NCBI RefSeq assembly: GCF_000331735.1 | Contig: NC_020126.1 | Location: 6,699,501-6,763,500 of the forward strand | Length of the DNA: 64,000 nt | Source: Myxococcus stipitatus DSM 14675 | GTDB lineage: Bacteria > Myxococcota > Myxococcia > Myxococcales > Myxococcaceae | Direction of reading: 5' to 3' | Part shown: positions 9,891 to 17,996 of the stretch, one piece after another | How the letters are laid out: the number at the start of each line of letters is the position of its first letter | How positions within the stretch are numbered: the stretch's first letter is position 1 | The notes under the pieces: generated by a model | Seen by the model: the letters and a program-made list of their open reading frames with translations, nothing else | Told to the model about the DNA's origin: nothing | The model's database searches: none | Program-made: the position numbers and the translations under genes

Positions 9891-10637
9891 TTACATGTAC
9901 ATGCCGCCGTTGACCTTGAGGACCTCGCCGGTGATGTAGGACGAGGCGTCTCCCGAGAGGAAGAGGACGGCCTGGGCCACCTCCTCCGGGTTGCCCAGTC
10001 GACCTAGCGGAATGCCCTCAAGCATCTTCTGGCGCAGGTCGTCATTGAGGTGGGAGGTCATGTCCGTCCCGATGAAGCCCGGGGACACGGCATTGACGCG
10101 AATCCCACGGCTGGACAGTTCGCGAGCCACCGACTTCGTCAGGCCCACGAGCCCTGCTTTGGAGGCCGAGTAGGCCACCTGTCCGCCGTTGCCCATGTCG
10201 CCCACCACGGAGGTGACGTTGACGATGGCGCCCGAGCGCTGCTTCATCATCGGACGGCTGACGGCGCGGATGAGGGCGAAGGCGCCCTTCAGGTTCGTGT
10301 CCAGCTGCTTGTCCCAGTCCTCGTCCTTCACGCGCATCACCAGGCCGTCCACCGCGACGCCCGCGTTGTTGACGAGCACGTCCAGCCGGCCGTGCGCCTT
10401 GAGGATGCCCTCCACCGCGCTCGCGCACGCGGCGGTGTCCGCCACGTCGAAGCGGAGGGCCTCCGCCTTGGCGCCCTCCGCCTGGATGAGCGCCACCGAC
10501 TCCTGGGCCGCCGCCTCGTTGCCCGCATAGCTGATGACCACCGTGGAGGCCCCCGCCTTCGCGAACGCCACCGCGCACGCGCGGCCGATGCCTCGCGAGC
10601 CGCCCGTCACCAGCACCACCTTGTCCTTGAAGCTCAT
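9891..10637 (-). CDS. fabG: 3-oxoacyl-[acyl-carrier-protein] reductase
   Basis: NADPH-dependent SDR reducing beta-ketoacyl-ACP. The 248-residue protein has the cofactor motif [27 protein letters not shown], the catalytic Ser in IVNVTSVVG and Tyr/Lys in [16 protein letters not shown], and ends in the family tail [11 protein letters not shown]. The start ATG is 10637, four bases from the fabD stop. It lies between fabD and acpP in the fab operon. Confidence 0.98.
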   Translation of the reverse strand: MSFKDKVVLVTGGSRGIGRACAVAFAKAGASTVVISYAGNEAAAQESVALIQAEGAKAEALRFDVADTAACASAVEGILKAHGRLDVLVNNAGVAVDGLVMRVKDEDWDKQLDTNLKGAFALIRAVSRPMMKQRSGAIVNVTSVVGDMGNGGQVAYSASKAGLVGLTKSVARELSSRGIRVNAVSPGFIGTDMTSHLNDDLRQKMLEGIPLGRLGNPEEVAQAVLFLSGDASSYITGEVLKVNGGMYM

Positions 10638-10641
10638 GCGC

Positions 10642-11574
10642 TCACCCCAGCGCCGCGAGGGCCTTCTGCAGGCTCGCGGAGTCCTCGACGTTGAAGGTTT
10701 CGATGTCCTTGGTGATGCGCTTGACCAGGCCACACAGCACCTTGCCCGGCCCCAGCTCCACCACGCGCGTGACGCCCTCCGCCTTCAGCGCCTCCACGCA
10801 CTCAATCCAGCGCACCGGCGAGCTCACCTGCTCCAGCAGCAGCGGCACCACGCGCGCCACGTCCGAGTTGGGCCGCGCCTCCACGTTCGTCACCACCGGC
10901 ACCGACGGCGCCGACAGCGCGATGCCGCCCAGCACCGCCGCCAGCCGCGGCTTCACCGGCTCCATCAGCGCGCAGTGGAAGGGCGCGGACACCGGAAGCG
11001 GCATCACCCGCTTGGCGCCGGCCTCCTTGCACTTCGCGCCCGCGCGCTCCACCGCCGCCGCGTTGCCGGCAATCACCGTCTGCTCGGGCGAGTTGTAGTT
11101 GGCGGGGGACACCACCAGCCCCTCGGCCGCCTCGTCACACGCCGCCTTCACCTTGCCCGGCTCCAGGCCCAGCACCGCGGCCATGGCGCCCACGCCCGCG
11201 GGCACCGCCTCCTGCATGAAGGTGCCGCGCGCGCGCACCGCCCGGGCCGCGTCGCCAATGGACAGGGCGCCCGCCGCCACCAGCGCGGAGTACTCCCCCA
11301 GCGAGTGGCCCGCCACGAAGGACGCCACCGGCCCCCGCGTGGAGAACACCGCATGCGCCGCCACCGACACCGTCAGGATGGCCGGCTGGGTGTTGGCCGT
11401 GAGCTTCAGCGCATCTTCTGGCCCCTCGAAGCAGAGCTTCGAGAGTTTCTCGCCCAGCGCGTCATCCGCGGCCTCGAAGACAGCGCGAGCCTCCGGGAAC
11501 TGCTCGAAGAGGTCCTTGCCCATCCCCACGGTCTGACTGCCCTGCCCGGGAAACACGAATGCGACCTTCGCCAT
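10642..11574 (-). CDS. fabD: Malonyl-CoA:ACP transacylase
   Basis: Loads malonate onto ACP. The 310-residue protein starts AKVAFVFPGQGSQTVGMG, has the nucleophile in VAGHSLGEYSALVAAGAL and the catalytic His in VSAPFHCALMEPV. The ATG at 11574 is preceded by AGGAGG about twelve bases upstream. An in-frame extension to 11706 is not part of FabD; instead it carries the C-terminal remnant of a dead fabH gene (see that entry). Confidence 0.97.
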   Translation of the reverse strand: MAKVAFVFPGQGSQTVGMGKDLFEQFPEARAVFEAADDALGEKLSKLCFEGPEDALKLTANTQPAILTVSVAAHAVFSTRGPVASFVAGHSLGEYSALVAAGALSIGDAARAVRARGTFMQEAVPAGVGAMAAVLGLEPGKVKAACDEAAEGLVVSPANYNSPEQTVIAGNAAAVERAGAKCKEAGAKRVMPLPVSAPFHCALMEPVKPRLAAVLGGIALSAPSVPVVTNVEARPNSDVARVVPLLLEQVSSPVRWIECVEALKAEGVTRVVELGPGKVLCGLVKRITKDIETFNVEDSASLQKALAALG

Positions 11575-11616
11575 GTGCGGTCTCTGCCTCCTGAATCGTC
11601 CCGTCCCGTGACAACT

Positions 11617-11836
11617 CCAGCGCAGCCTCGCGCCGCCCCAGGTCTCCAGCGCGGGCCCACCTCCCGGCGACTCCGGGCTCGCGCCGACTGGCGCGGTGGG
11701 CTCCATCCGGCACCTGGGGGAGGGACGCGGACGGTGTGTTGCCGTACTTGTGCAGCTTCAGCCGGCACTTGTCGCGAGGAATCTCCTGCCGCTCCAGCAG
11801 CGCCTCCTCGGAGCGGGCGTTGAGTTGCCGGGCATG
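11617..11836 (-). pseudogene. fabH: Remnant of fabH (beta-ketoacyl-ACP synthase III), last ~73 codons, frameshifted
   Basis: Between plsX and fabD, where many bacteria keep fabH, the minus strand still encodes fragments that follow the FabH C-terminus. First comes a piece beginning at the catalytic-His position (HARQLNARSEEALLE), then KYGNTPSASLP, matching the RYGNTSAASIP loop with its active-site Asn. After a +1/-1 shift near 11700 come GGGPALETWGGARLRW, resembling the FabH end GGGLTWGAALVRW. The span, about 73 codons, equals the distance from catalytic His to C-terminus in E. coli FabH. The catalytic Cys half is missing and no start exists. The assignment is from motif memory, not a search. 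Confidence 0.72.
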
Positions 11837-11851
11837 ACGGGACCCCGCTCT

Positions 11852-12913
11852 CTAATCGGAAACAGCTTCGTCTGTCCCCTTTTTTCCCCTCTGATGGGTA
11901 GGGAGCCAGGCGGCCGCGTTGGCAATGCAACGCGTCAACTCTTCCTGGAGTCCCGCCTGGGCCGTGGCCAGCGCCGCACCCAGGGCGTTGTGGATGGCGC
12001 GAGGGCTGGAGCGCCCATGCGCCACGATGCCCACGCCGCGCAGGCCCAGGAGCGGAGCGCCTCCATACTCGGCGTAGTCCACCATCCGCCGCAGGCCCGC
12101 CAGGGCGGGCTGGAGCAGGAGCGCCCCCAGCTTCTCCGACAGGCCGCCCCGCTTCTCGATGGCCTGGCGCAGGAGCCCCACGACGCCCATGCCCACGCCC
12201 TCGGATGTCTTGAGGACGACATTGCCGGTGAAGCCGTCCGTCACCACCACCTGCACGTCGCCAGAGAACAGGTCCTTGCCCTCCACGTAGCCGGCGAAGT
12301 CCAGGTCCGACTGGCGCAAGAGCTCGCTCGCCTCGCGCGTCAGGGGCGTCCCCTTGGAGGGCTCCTCGCCGTTGGAGAGCACGCCCACCCGAGGGCGCGC
12401 CACGCCCAGGCGCAGGCGCACGTACGCCTCGCCCAGGACGGCGAACTGCGCGAGGTGCGAGGGGCGACAGTCCACGTTGGCCCCCGCGTCCAGGAGCAGG
12501 GAGCGGCCCCCTCCCTTGAGCGCCGGGAAGAGCGCGGCGATGGCGGGACGCTCCACGCCCGGCAGCCGTCCCAGCGTCAACAGCCCGCCCGCCATGACGG
12601 CGCCCGAGTTCCCCGCGGACACCAGCGCGTCCGCGTGACCGTCTCGCACAAGCTCGAACCCCACCCTCAAGGAGGAGTCGCGCTTGCGGCGGAAGGCCGT
12701 GGAGGCGTGGTCGTCCATCTCCACCACCTCCGAGGCGTGGTGGATGCGCAGGTTCGACGGGGGCAGTCCCTTGCCCAGCAGCGGCGTCACCTTCGCCGTG
12801 TCCCCCACCAGCACCACCTCGTGGTCGGGGTGGGCCCGGGCGAAGAGCACACCTCCCTCCACCGGGGCCCCCGGCGCGTGATCGCCACCCATCGCGTCCA
12901 AGACCAGCCTCAT
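11852..12913 (-). CDS. plsX: Phosphate acyltransferase PlsX
   Basis: Converts acyl-ACP to acyl-phosphate for phospholipid synthesis. The 353-residue protein begins MRLVLDAMGGDHAPGAPVEG, with ALVSAGNSGAVMAGGLLTLGRLPGVERPAI in the middle and VVTDGFTGNVVLKTSEGV later, all PlsX signatures. The ATG at 12913 is preferred to a GTG two codons upstream. It is the first gene of the fab block in its direction; a 409-base gap separates it from rpmF, which runs the other way. Confidence 0.96.
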   Translation of the reverse strand: MRLVLDAMGGDHAPGAPVEGGVLFARAHPDHEVVLVGDTAKVTPLLGKGLPPSNLRIHHASEVVEMDDHASTAFRRKRDSSLRVGFELVRDGHADALVSAGNSGAVMAGGLLTLGRLPGVERPAIAALFPALKGGGRSLLLDAGANVDCRPSHLAQFAVLGEAYVRLRLGVARPRVGVLSNGEEPSKGTPLTREASELLRQSDLDFAGYVEGKDLFSGDVQVVVTDGFTGNVVLKTSEGVGMGVVGLLRQAIEKRGGLSEKLGALLLQPALAGLRRMVDYAEYGGAPLLGLRGVGIVAHGRSSPRAIHNALGAALATAQAGLQEELTRCIANAAAWLPTHQRGKKGTDEAVSD

Positions 12914-13173
12914 CCCCACCGTCCCCTTCTGCGTGCGCCTGCCATGTCGACCCTGTCCCTACATCTCCCGGGCCAGGCGGCGCGCAGCACACCAGGAACC
13001 TCCCAGGGGGGCAACGACTCGCTGCCCCGGTGCGTGGGTTCGCCGCCGCGCGGGCCCAGGCGGATGATCCGCGCGGGAGGCGAATGCCGCGGTCGCCAAG
13101 GGCGTTGTCCTGACCCGCCGCGTGGGGTATCAGGGCGGTGGACGGTGGTCCTCCCGGCGCTCGTACACGCGCA
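12914..13173. other. Non-coding interval upstream of plsX
   Basis: No convincing gene is seen in about 260 bases between plsX and the rpmF promoter. Open frames here lack recognisable content. The interval must hold the promoter for the leftward plsX-fab block, but no clear -35/-10 pair was identified. Confidence 0.4.
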
Positions 13174-13202
13174 TTGACTCGGGCCTTGCGAGCCGCTAGG
13201 TT
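13174..13202 (+). promoter_or_regulatory. Sigma70-type promoter for rpmF
   Basis: TTGACT at 13174-13179 and TAGGTT at 13197-13202 are separated by exactly 17 bases. The predicted transcript starts about 120 bases before the rpmF GTG, leaving a leader. This gives rpmF its own promoter, as its reversed orientation requires. Confidence 0.6.
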
Positions 13203-13328
13203 CCGCCGCCTTTCTAGCCGGACAGGGAATACGCGAGTCACTCGCGAACCCTCCCGGCTTGGTGTTGGACCGACATGTTGCGCAGGGAGCCGGGGACCCC
13301 GGCACAGCGCGTGAGATAGAGGTGAGCC

Positions 13329-13517
13329 GTGGGTGTCCCCAAGAAGCGTACTTCCAAGATGCGTCGTGACCGCCGTCGCGCGGCCAACAACAACCTGCGC
13401 AGCGCCGTGCAGGTGACCAAGTGCCCCAACTGCAAGGAGCCGGTGATGCCGCACCGCGCCTGCACGTCCTGTGGCCAGTACAAGGGCCGCGAGCTGCTGC
13501 CCCAAGCCGAAGCCTGA
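13329..13517 (+). CDS. rpmF: 50S ribosomal protein L32
   Basis: 62-residue L32 beginning GVPKKRTSKMRRDRRRAANN with a zinc ribbon CPNCKEPV...CTSCG (four Cys, the zinc-containing form). Start codon GTG. In most bacteria rpmF lies between the DUF177 gene and plsX on the same strand. Here both neighbours are on the minus strand and rpmF alone is on the plus strand, with its own promoter and a strong terminator, so a local inversion is the simplest explanation. Confidence 0.98.
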   Translation: MGVPKKRTSKMRRDRRRAANNNLRSAVQVTKCPNCKEPVMPHRACTSCGQYKGRELLPQAEA

Positions 13518-13561
13518 TGACTTGCTCATGACGCTCCCGTCCAGGAGCGTCGTGTCATGCG

Positions 13562-13605
13562 AAGGGCCGCGCCTCCCACTCGGAGGTCGCGGCCCTTGCT
13601 TTTTG
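13562..13605 (+). terminator. Intrinsic terminator after rpmF
   Basis: Stem AAGGGCCGCG-CCTCC paired with GGAGG-t-CGCGGCCCTT (one bulged base), followed by GCTTTTT. It lies 45 bases after the rpmF stop. The stem also separates rpmF from the convergent DUF177 gene. Confidence 0.85.
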
Positions 13606-13646
13606 GGGGCCCCGCCGCTCACGGCGAGGCCCCTGCCCCAGCTCCT

Positions 13647-14249
13647 TCAGTTGCTGAGCTTGATGTTCTTCAGCGGCGCCAGGCGGGGATCCACCGGCTT
13701 CGTCTCACACTGGCACTTCGCCTCGTTGAGGTTGGTGCCGCACTGCGAGCACAGCCCCTTGCAGTCGTCCTTGCAGGCGATGTTCATGGGCAGCGCCAGG
13801 AGCAGCTGCTCCAGGACGATGGGGTCCAGGTGGATGGTCTTCCCATCGAAGACCTCCTGGTCCACGTCGTCCAGCTCGAACGAGCCACCTGTCTCGCCCT
13901 GCTGCCGCTCCTTCTTCTCCATGGACTTCTCGTCGTCATCCGAGAAGCCCTCCCCGCGCGCCAGCGACTCCGGCACCAGGTTGAGGTTGAAGGAGACGGG
14001 CAGCGCCAGCTCCACGTCCTTCAAGCAGCGCTTGCAGGGGCTGCCCACGTGGGCGGTGAACTGGCCCTCCAGCAGCACGCCACCGCTCACCCGGCGAAGG
14101 GTCGCCTTGAGCCGCGACGGCTTCATGGCCCGGAAGCCCGTGTCCTGCCCGGACTCCCCACCTTCCAACGCGGTGCCCAGCAACTCCTGGGCGAGGGGCT
14201 CATCCAGCTTGAGCCCCGATTCATGAATTTGTTCAACCTTTACGAGCAT
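13647..14249 (-). CDS. DUF177 (YceD-like) Cys-rich protein
   Basis: 200-residue member of the DUF177/YceD family, which is linked to rpmF and to 23S rRNA/large-subunit maturation in other bacteria. It has the first conserved pair in HVGSPCKRCLKDVEL and the C-terminal cluster CKDDCKGLCSQCGTNLNEAKC, typical of the family. Between them is a charged insert (DDDEKSMEKKERQQ). ATG at 14249 with GGAAG upstream. It converges on rpmF instead of preceding it in one operon, a departure from the usual arrangement. Confidence 0.9.
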   Translation of the reverse strand: MLVKVEQIHESGLKLDEPLAQELLGTALEGGESGQDTGFRAMKPSRLKATLRRVSGGVLLEGQFTAHVGSPCKRCLKDVELALPVSFNLNLVPESLARGEGFSDDDEKSMEKKERQQGETGGSFELDDVDQEVFDGKTIHLDPIVLEQLLLALPMNIACKDDCKGLCSQCGTNLNEAKCQCETKPVDPRLAPLKNIKLSN

Positions 14250-14413
14250 TTACGAGACTTCCAGGTCAAATGGGGGCGGGCAACATAGAGGGCGGCCCCC
14301 CGAGCGTCAACACGCCCCAGTTCGACAACACCCCGAAGATGTCACTGCGCCGTCACCTCCGGTGGGGCGCCCTTCGTGGATCCTCCAGACAACGCTTTGA
14401 TAGGGTCGATTTG

Positions 14414-15337
14414 ATGCACAGGCACGATTCTCGGTCGCGGGTAGGAGCGATGCTCCTCGTCGTGGGCCTGCTGGCTCCTCCGGGGCTGGCCCGTCCTCTC
14501 TTCCCCGCGCCTGTCCTCTCGCAGCTCGGGCCAGCAAGCCCCGATATCACCCGCGCGCGGGAGCAGATCGACGACGGCGAGTTCGAGGAAGCCCGCCGCA
14601 CCCTCCAGGCCGGGCTGGACGCGCCGGATGTCACCGACGACCAGTTGGTGGAGCTCTACCGCCTCCTGGGCCTCACCGCACTGTACCTGGGCGATGAAAC
14701 CCAGGCGCGCGAGGCCTACGAGAAGCTGCTCCAGGCCCGGCCCGACTACGAGCTGCCCCGCTCGGCTCCTCCCAAGCTGCGCTCGCTCTACGCGCGCATC
14801 AAGGAGGACATCCGCAGCCGGCGCGTGCGCCCCGTCACCCTGGACGTGGACCCGATTCCGGACCCGCCCGGCGGCGAGCCCATCACCGTGGAGGCCACCA
14901 TCCAGGAGCTGGCGCTGGGCGCCCGCGCACGCCTGTTCTACCGGCGCGCGGGCGACCAGGCGTACAACTCGGTGGACTTCGTGAAGGACCGCGAGGCCCG
15001 CGAGCACTTCCGCGCGGTGGTGCCCGCCTACGACGTGCCGGTGGAGCCGGAGCCCTACGAGGTGGAGTACTACTTCGAGGTGGTGGACGCCGCGCAGCGC
15101 CGGCTCGCGGGCCGGGGCGACTCGTTCCAGCCCCTGCTCTTCCAGGTCTCCTCGCGCGTGCAGGCCACCACCGCCGCCGAGGTCTCCGAGGGACGCCCCT
15201 GGTACAAGAGCCCCTGGCTCTGGGTGGCCGTGGGCGCGGTGGCCATCGGCGGCACCGCGGGCATCGTGGCCCTCTCCTCCTCCGAGGACCGGGGCCGCGT
15301 CCCCATCACCATTCGCGTGGACCCTTCCCAGCCATGA
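14414..15337 (+). CDS. TPR-like exported protein with C-terminal membrane anchor
   Basis: Hypothetical protein of about 307 residues. A hydrophobic signal-like segment (GAMLLVVGLLAPPGLARP) follows the chosen ATG. Residues 45-115 form two TPR-like helix pairs (ARRTLQAGLDAPDV, LYRLLGLTALYLGDETQAREAYEKLLQARPDYELP). A beta-rich domain follows, and a transmembrane helix WLWVAVGAVAIGGTAGIVAL lies near the end. An upstream in-frame extension to 14270 lacks a signal and is rejected. Its stop overlaps the start of the next gene (ATGA), so the pair is probably co-translated. Similar TPR-plus-anchor proteins are common in myxobacterial envelopes; the role is unknown. Confidence 0.75.
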   Translation: MHRHDSRSRVGAMLLVVGLLAPPGLARPLFPAPVLSQLGPASPDITRAREQIDDGEFEEARRTLQAGLDAPDVTDDQLVELYRLLGLTALYLGDETQAREAYEKLLQARPDYELPRSAPPKLRSLYARIKEDIRSRRVRPVTLDVDPIPDPPGGEPITVEATIQELALGARARLFYRRAGDQAYNSVDFVKDREAREHFRAVVPAYDVPVEPEPYEVEYYFEVVDAAQRRLAGRGDSFQPLLFQVSSRVQATTAAEVSEGRPWYKSPWLWVAVGAVAIGGTAGIVALSSSEDRGRVPITIRVDPSQP

Positions 15338-15843
15338 GCTCACGCCTCTTGAAGTTCCTGCCGTTCGCCCTCGGCCTGTGCGCGTGTGGGCCCGACACGT
15401 CGGCCACCTCCGGACGCTTCGGCCTGGACGTGGTGATGTCTCGCGCCGTGGCCGACGAGGTCCACGCGCTCCAGGTCAGCGTCGTGAAGGACGGCTCCCG
15501 CCGCAACTGCACGGAGCTGCAGCGCACCTGCCTCAACACGCAGGTGAAGCGCGAGGACCTGGTGGTGCTCGAGGACCCGCGCGGCAACGAGGGCCGCGCG
15601 CTGCGCTTCACCGTGGACCTGGCCGCCATGCAGAACGGCGGCAGCCAGGCGCTCGCGGTGGACGTCCCCGTGGGGCGCGACTACGCGCTCGTCATCGAGG
15701 CCCTGGCCGTCGGCTCGCCCTCCCGCTTCCTCGGCAGCTCCTGCAACTACCTCAAGGTCGTCAACTCCGGGGACAACGCCCCCGTGGTCGCCGCCCCCCT
15801 GGTGCTGACCGAGCAGTCCTGCGACCCGTCCATCGCCCCCTGA
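15334..15843 (+). CDS. Putative lipoprotein, unknown function
   Basis: 169 residues. A signal peptide (RLLKFLPFALGLCACG) ends at a lipobox-like LCAC, so the mature protein would be lipid-anchored. The rest is a beta-rich domain with several cysteines (RNCTELQRTCLN; GSSCNYLK; EQSCDPS) that could form disulfides in the periplasm. It starts inside the stop of the upstream TPR gene, suggesting a two-gene unit. No family recognised. Confidence 0.7.
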   Translation: MSSRLLKFLPFALGLCACGPDTSATSGRFGLDVVMSRAVADEVHALQVSVVKDGSRRNCTELQRTCLNTQVKREDLVVLEDPRGNEGRALRFTVDLAAMQNGGSQALAVDVPVGRDYALVIEALAVGSPSRFLGSSCNYLKVVNSGDNAPVVAAPLVLTEQSCDPSIAP

Positions 15844-15908
15844 GCGGGAGGGCGCTTCCACCCCCGCGCGTCTGGCGCCACGCCGCTACACCTTTCCCAG
15901 AGGAATCC

Positions 15909-16592
15909 ATGACGCGCATCCTGATCATCGAGGACGAGCAGGACCTCGCCGGGCTCGTCGAATACAACCTCCGCGCCGCGGGCTTCGACACCGAAGCCGC
16001 GAACACCGGCGCCGGAGGACTGGCCCGCGCCCGGGCGAACCCACCGGACCTGCTCCTGTTGGACATGATGTTGCCGGACATCGCCGGCGGCGAAGTGCTG
16101 CGCCTGCTCAAGCAGGACCCGGAGCTGCGCAAGACGTCCGTCATCATCGTCAGCGCCAAGGGCCAGGAGTCGGACCGCGTCCAAGGCCTGGAGCTGGGCG
16201 CGGACGACTACGTGGTGAAGCCCTTCTCCGTCCGCGAGCTGCTCCTGCGCGTCAAGGCGGTGCTGCGCCGGGGCGACACGGACGACAGCGGCCCCGCGCA
16301 AGTCCTCGCCGCGGGCGACATCGTCCTGGACACCTCGCGCCACCAGGTGCGCGTCAAGGACGTGGAGGTCATCCTCACCGCCCTGGAGTTCCGCCTGCTG
16401 CAGACGCTCCTGGAGCGAATCGACCGGGTGCAGACGCGCGAGGTGCTCCTCTCCGATGTCTGGGGCATCCAGGCGGAGATCCACACCCGCACGGTGGACA
16501 CGCACATCAAGCGCCTGCGCGAGAAGCTGGGCCCCTCCGGCGACATCATCGAGACGGTGCGCGGCGTGGGCTACAAGCTCAGCCCCCCGTAG
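15909..16592 (+). CDS. OmpR/PhoB-family response regulator
   Basis: 227 residues: receiver domain (IIEDEQDLAGLVEYN, phospho-Asp in LLLLDMMLPDIAGG, Lys in YVVKPFSVRELLLR) and a winged-helix output domain ending THIKRLREKLGPSGDIIETVRGVGYKLSPP. The ATG at 15909 matches the receiver start. The histidine kinase follows 36 bases downstream, forming a PhoB/PhoR-type pair. It is closely similar in layout to the regulator at 28936 but has its own kinase. Confidence 0.93.
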   Translation: MTRILIIEDEQDLAGLVEYNLRAAGFDTEAANTGAGGLARARANPPDLLLLDMMLPDIAGGEVLRLLKQDPELRKTSVIIVSAKGQESDRVQGLELGADDYVVKPFSVRELLLRVKAVLRRGDTDDSGPAQVLAAGDIVLDTSRHQVRVKDVEVILTALEFRLLQTLLERIDRVQTREVLLSDVWGIQAEIHTRTVDTHIKRLREKLGPSGDIIETVRGVGYKLSPP

Positions 16593-16628
16593 CGCCGCCG
16601 CCGTCCGTCTCCAGAAGGCCCGCGACAC

Positions 16629-17984
16629 ATGCCCCTGCGCTACACGCTCCTGCCCCTGCTCCTGCCAGCCACGCTGGTGGGGTTGCTCGTGGTCGCCCTG
16701 GGCACGCCCGGCGGCGCGGTGCCCGTGGCCCTCATCACCCTGGCCGGCTCCCTCATGGCGCTGGGACTCAGCCGCGGCGCGCTGCAGCGCCAGCTGGACC
16801 AGCTGGAGCGCAACACCCGCGGCCGCGCCGAGGGCGGTGGGGGCCCCTCCCTCGACCCGGACCGGCTGGAGGAGGTCGCCAGCCTCGAGGGCGCCATCGA
16901 CTCGCTGCACACCCACCTGACGGCGCGCAACGCCGAGCTCGTCCAGGAGTCACGCACCCTCACCGCCGTGCTGGACAGCATGGCCGAGGGCATCTGGGTG
17001 ACGGACGCCGACGGCACCGTGGTGCGCCACAACGACGCGCTGCGGGACATCCTCCAGCCCGGCGCGCCCATCCCCGGCCAGCGCCCCATCGCCGTCATCC
17101 GCGACGACCAGCTCCACGACGCCGTCCTCCGCGCCTGCCGTGAAGGGGCCTCCAGCCGCCTGGAGCTGTCGCTGGAGGGCCTGTTCCCCCGCACGCTGGC
17201 CATCCGCGTCACGCCCCTGGGCAAGGACCTGCCCGGCAGCGCCGCCGTCTTCCACGACGTCACCGAGCTGCGCCGGCTGGAGAAGGTGCGCAAGGACTTC
17301 GTCGCCAACGTCTCCCACGAGCTGCGCACGCCCATCACCGCCATCCGCGGCTATGCGGAGACCCTCCAGGGCGGTGCCCTGGGCGACGCGCAGATGGCCC
17401 CACGCATGGTGGAAATCATCCACCGACAGTCCGAGCGCCTGTCCGAGCTGGTGGAGGACCTGCTGGAGCTGTCGCGGCTGGAGTCGCGGGAGGTGAGCCT
17501 GAAACTCACGGAAGTCCCGCTCGCCGAGGCCGCCGCCCGCGCCGCCGACACAGTGCGTCCCAAGGCGGAGAGCAAGGGCCAGGTGATTTCACTCCACGTC
17601 TCACCGGACCTGGTCGCGGTGGGAGACCCGCGGGCGGTGGAGCAGGTGCTCCTCAACCTCCTCGACAACGCGGTGAAGTACACGCCGGCGGGCGGGCGCG
17701 TGGACGTGGACGGAGCGTATGAGGACGGGCGGTGCGTGGTGCGGGTTCAGGACACCGGGGTGGGCATCGAGCCGCGTCATCTGTCCCGCATCTTCGAGCG
17801 CTTCTACCGGGTGGACAAAGGGCGCAGCCGGGACATGGGCGGCACGGGGTTGGGCCTCTCCATCGTCAAGCATCTGCTCCAGGCCATGGACGGCGAGGTC
17901 AAGGTCGAAAGCCAACCGAACGAGGGGAGCACGTTCACGATTTTTCTGCCCCAGGCGGCTCGCGCCGGCACTGCGTCAGGGTAG
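16629..17984 (+). CDS. PhoR-like sensor histidine kinase
   Basis: 451 residues. Two N-terminal hydrophobic segments (about 6-25 and 30-50) form a hairpin with almost no periplasmic loop, then a coiled linker and a PAS domain (VLDSMAEGIWVTDADGTVVRHN). HisKA carries NVSHELRTPITAIRGYAETL and the HATPase domain has LLNLLDNAVKYTPAGG, DTGVGIEPRHLSRIFERFYRVDKGRSRDMGGTGLGLSIVK-type boxes. This architecture resembles PhoR, which senses through the Pst/PhoU complex instead of a periplasmic domain. The pst genes lie 13 kb away in this window. Confidence 0.92.
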   Translation: MPLRYTLLPLLLPATLVGLLVVALGTPGGAVPVALITLAGSLMALGLSRGALQRQLDQLERNTRGRAEGGGGPSLDPDRLEEVASLEGAIDSLHTHLTARNAELVQESRTLTAVLDSMAEGIWVTDADGTVVRHNDALRDILQPGAPIPGQRPIAVIRDDQLHDAVLRACREGASSRLELSLEGLFPRTLAIRVTPLGKDLPGSAAVFHDVTELRRLEKVRKDFVANVSHELRTPITAIRGYAETLQGGALGDAQMAPRMVEIIHRQSERLSELVEDLLELSRLESREVSLKLTEVPLAEAAARAADTVRPKAESKGQVISLHVSPDLVAVGDPRAVEQVLLNLLDNAVKYTPAGGRVDVDGAYEDGRCVVRVQDTGVGIEPRHLSRIFERFYRVDKGRSRDMGGTGLGLSIVKHLLQAMDGEVKVESQPNEGSTFTIFLPQAARAGTASG

Positions 17985-17996
17985 GATGTCGCGACC

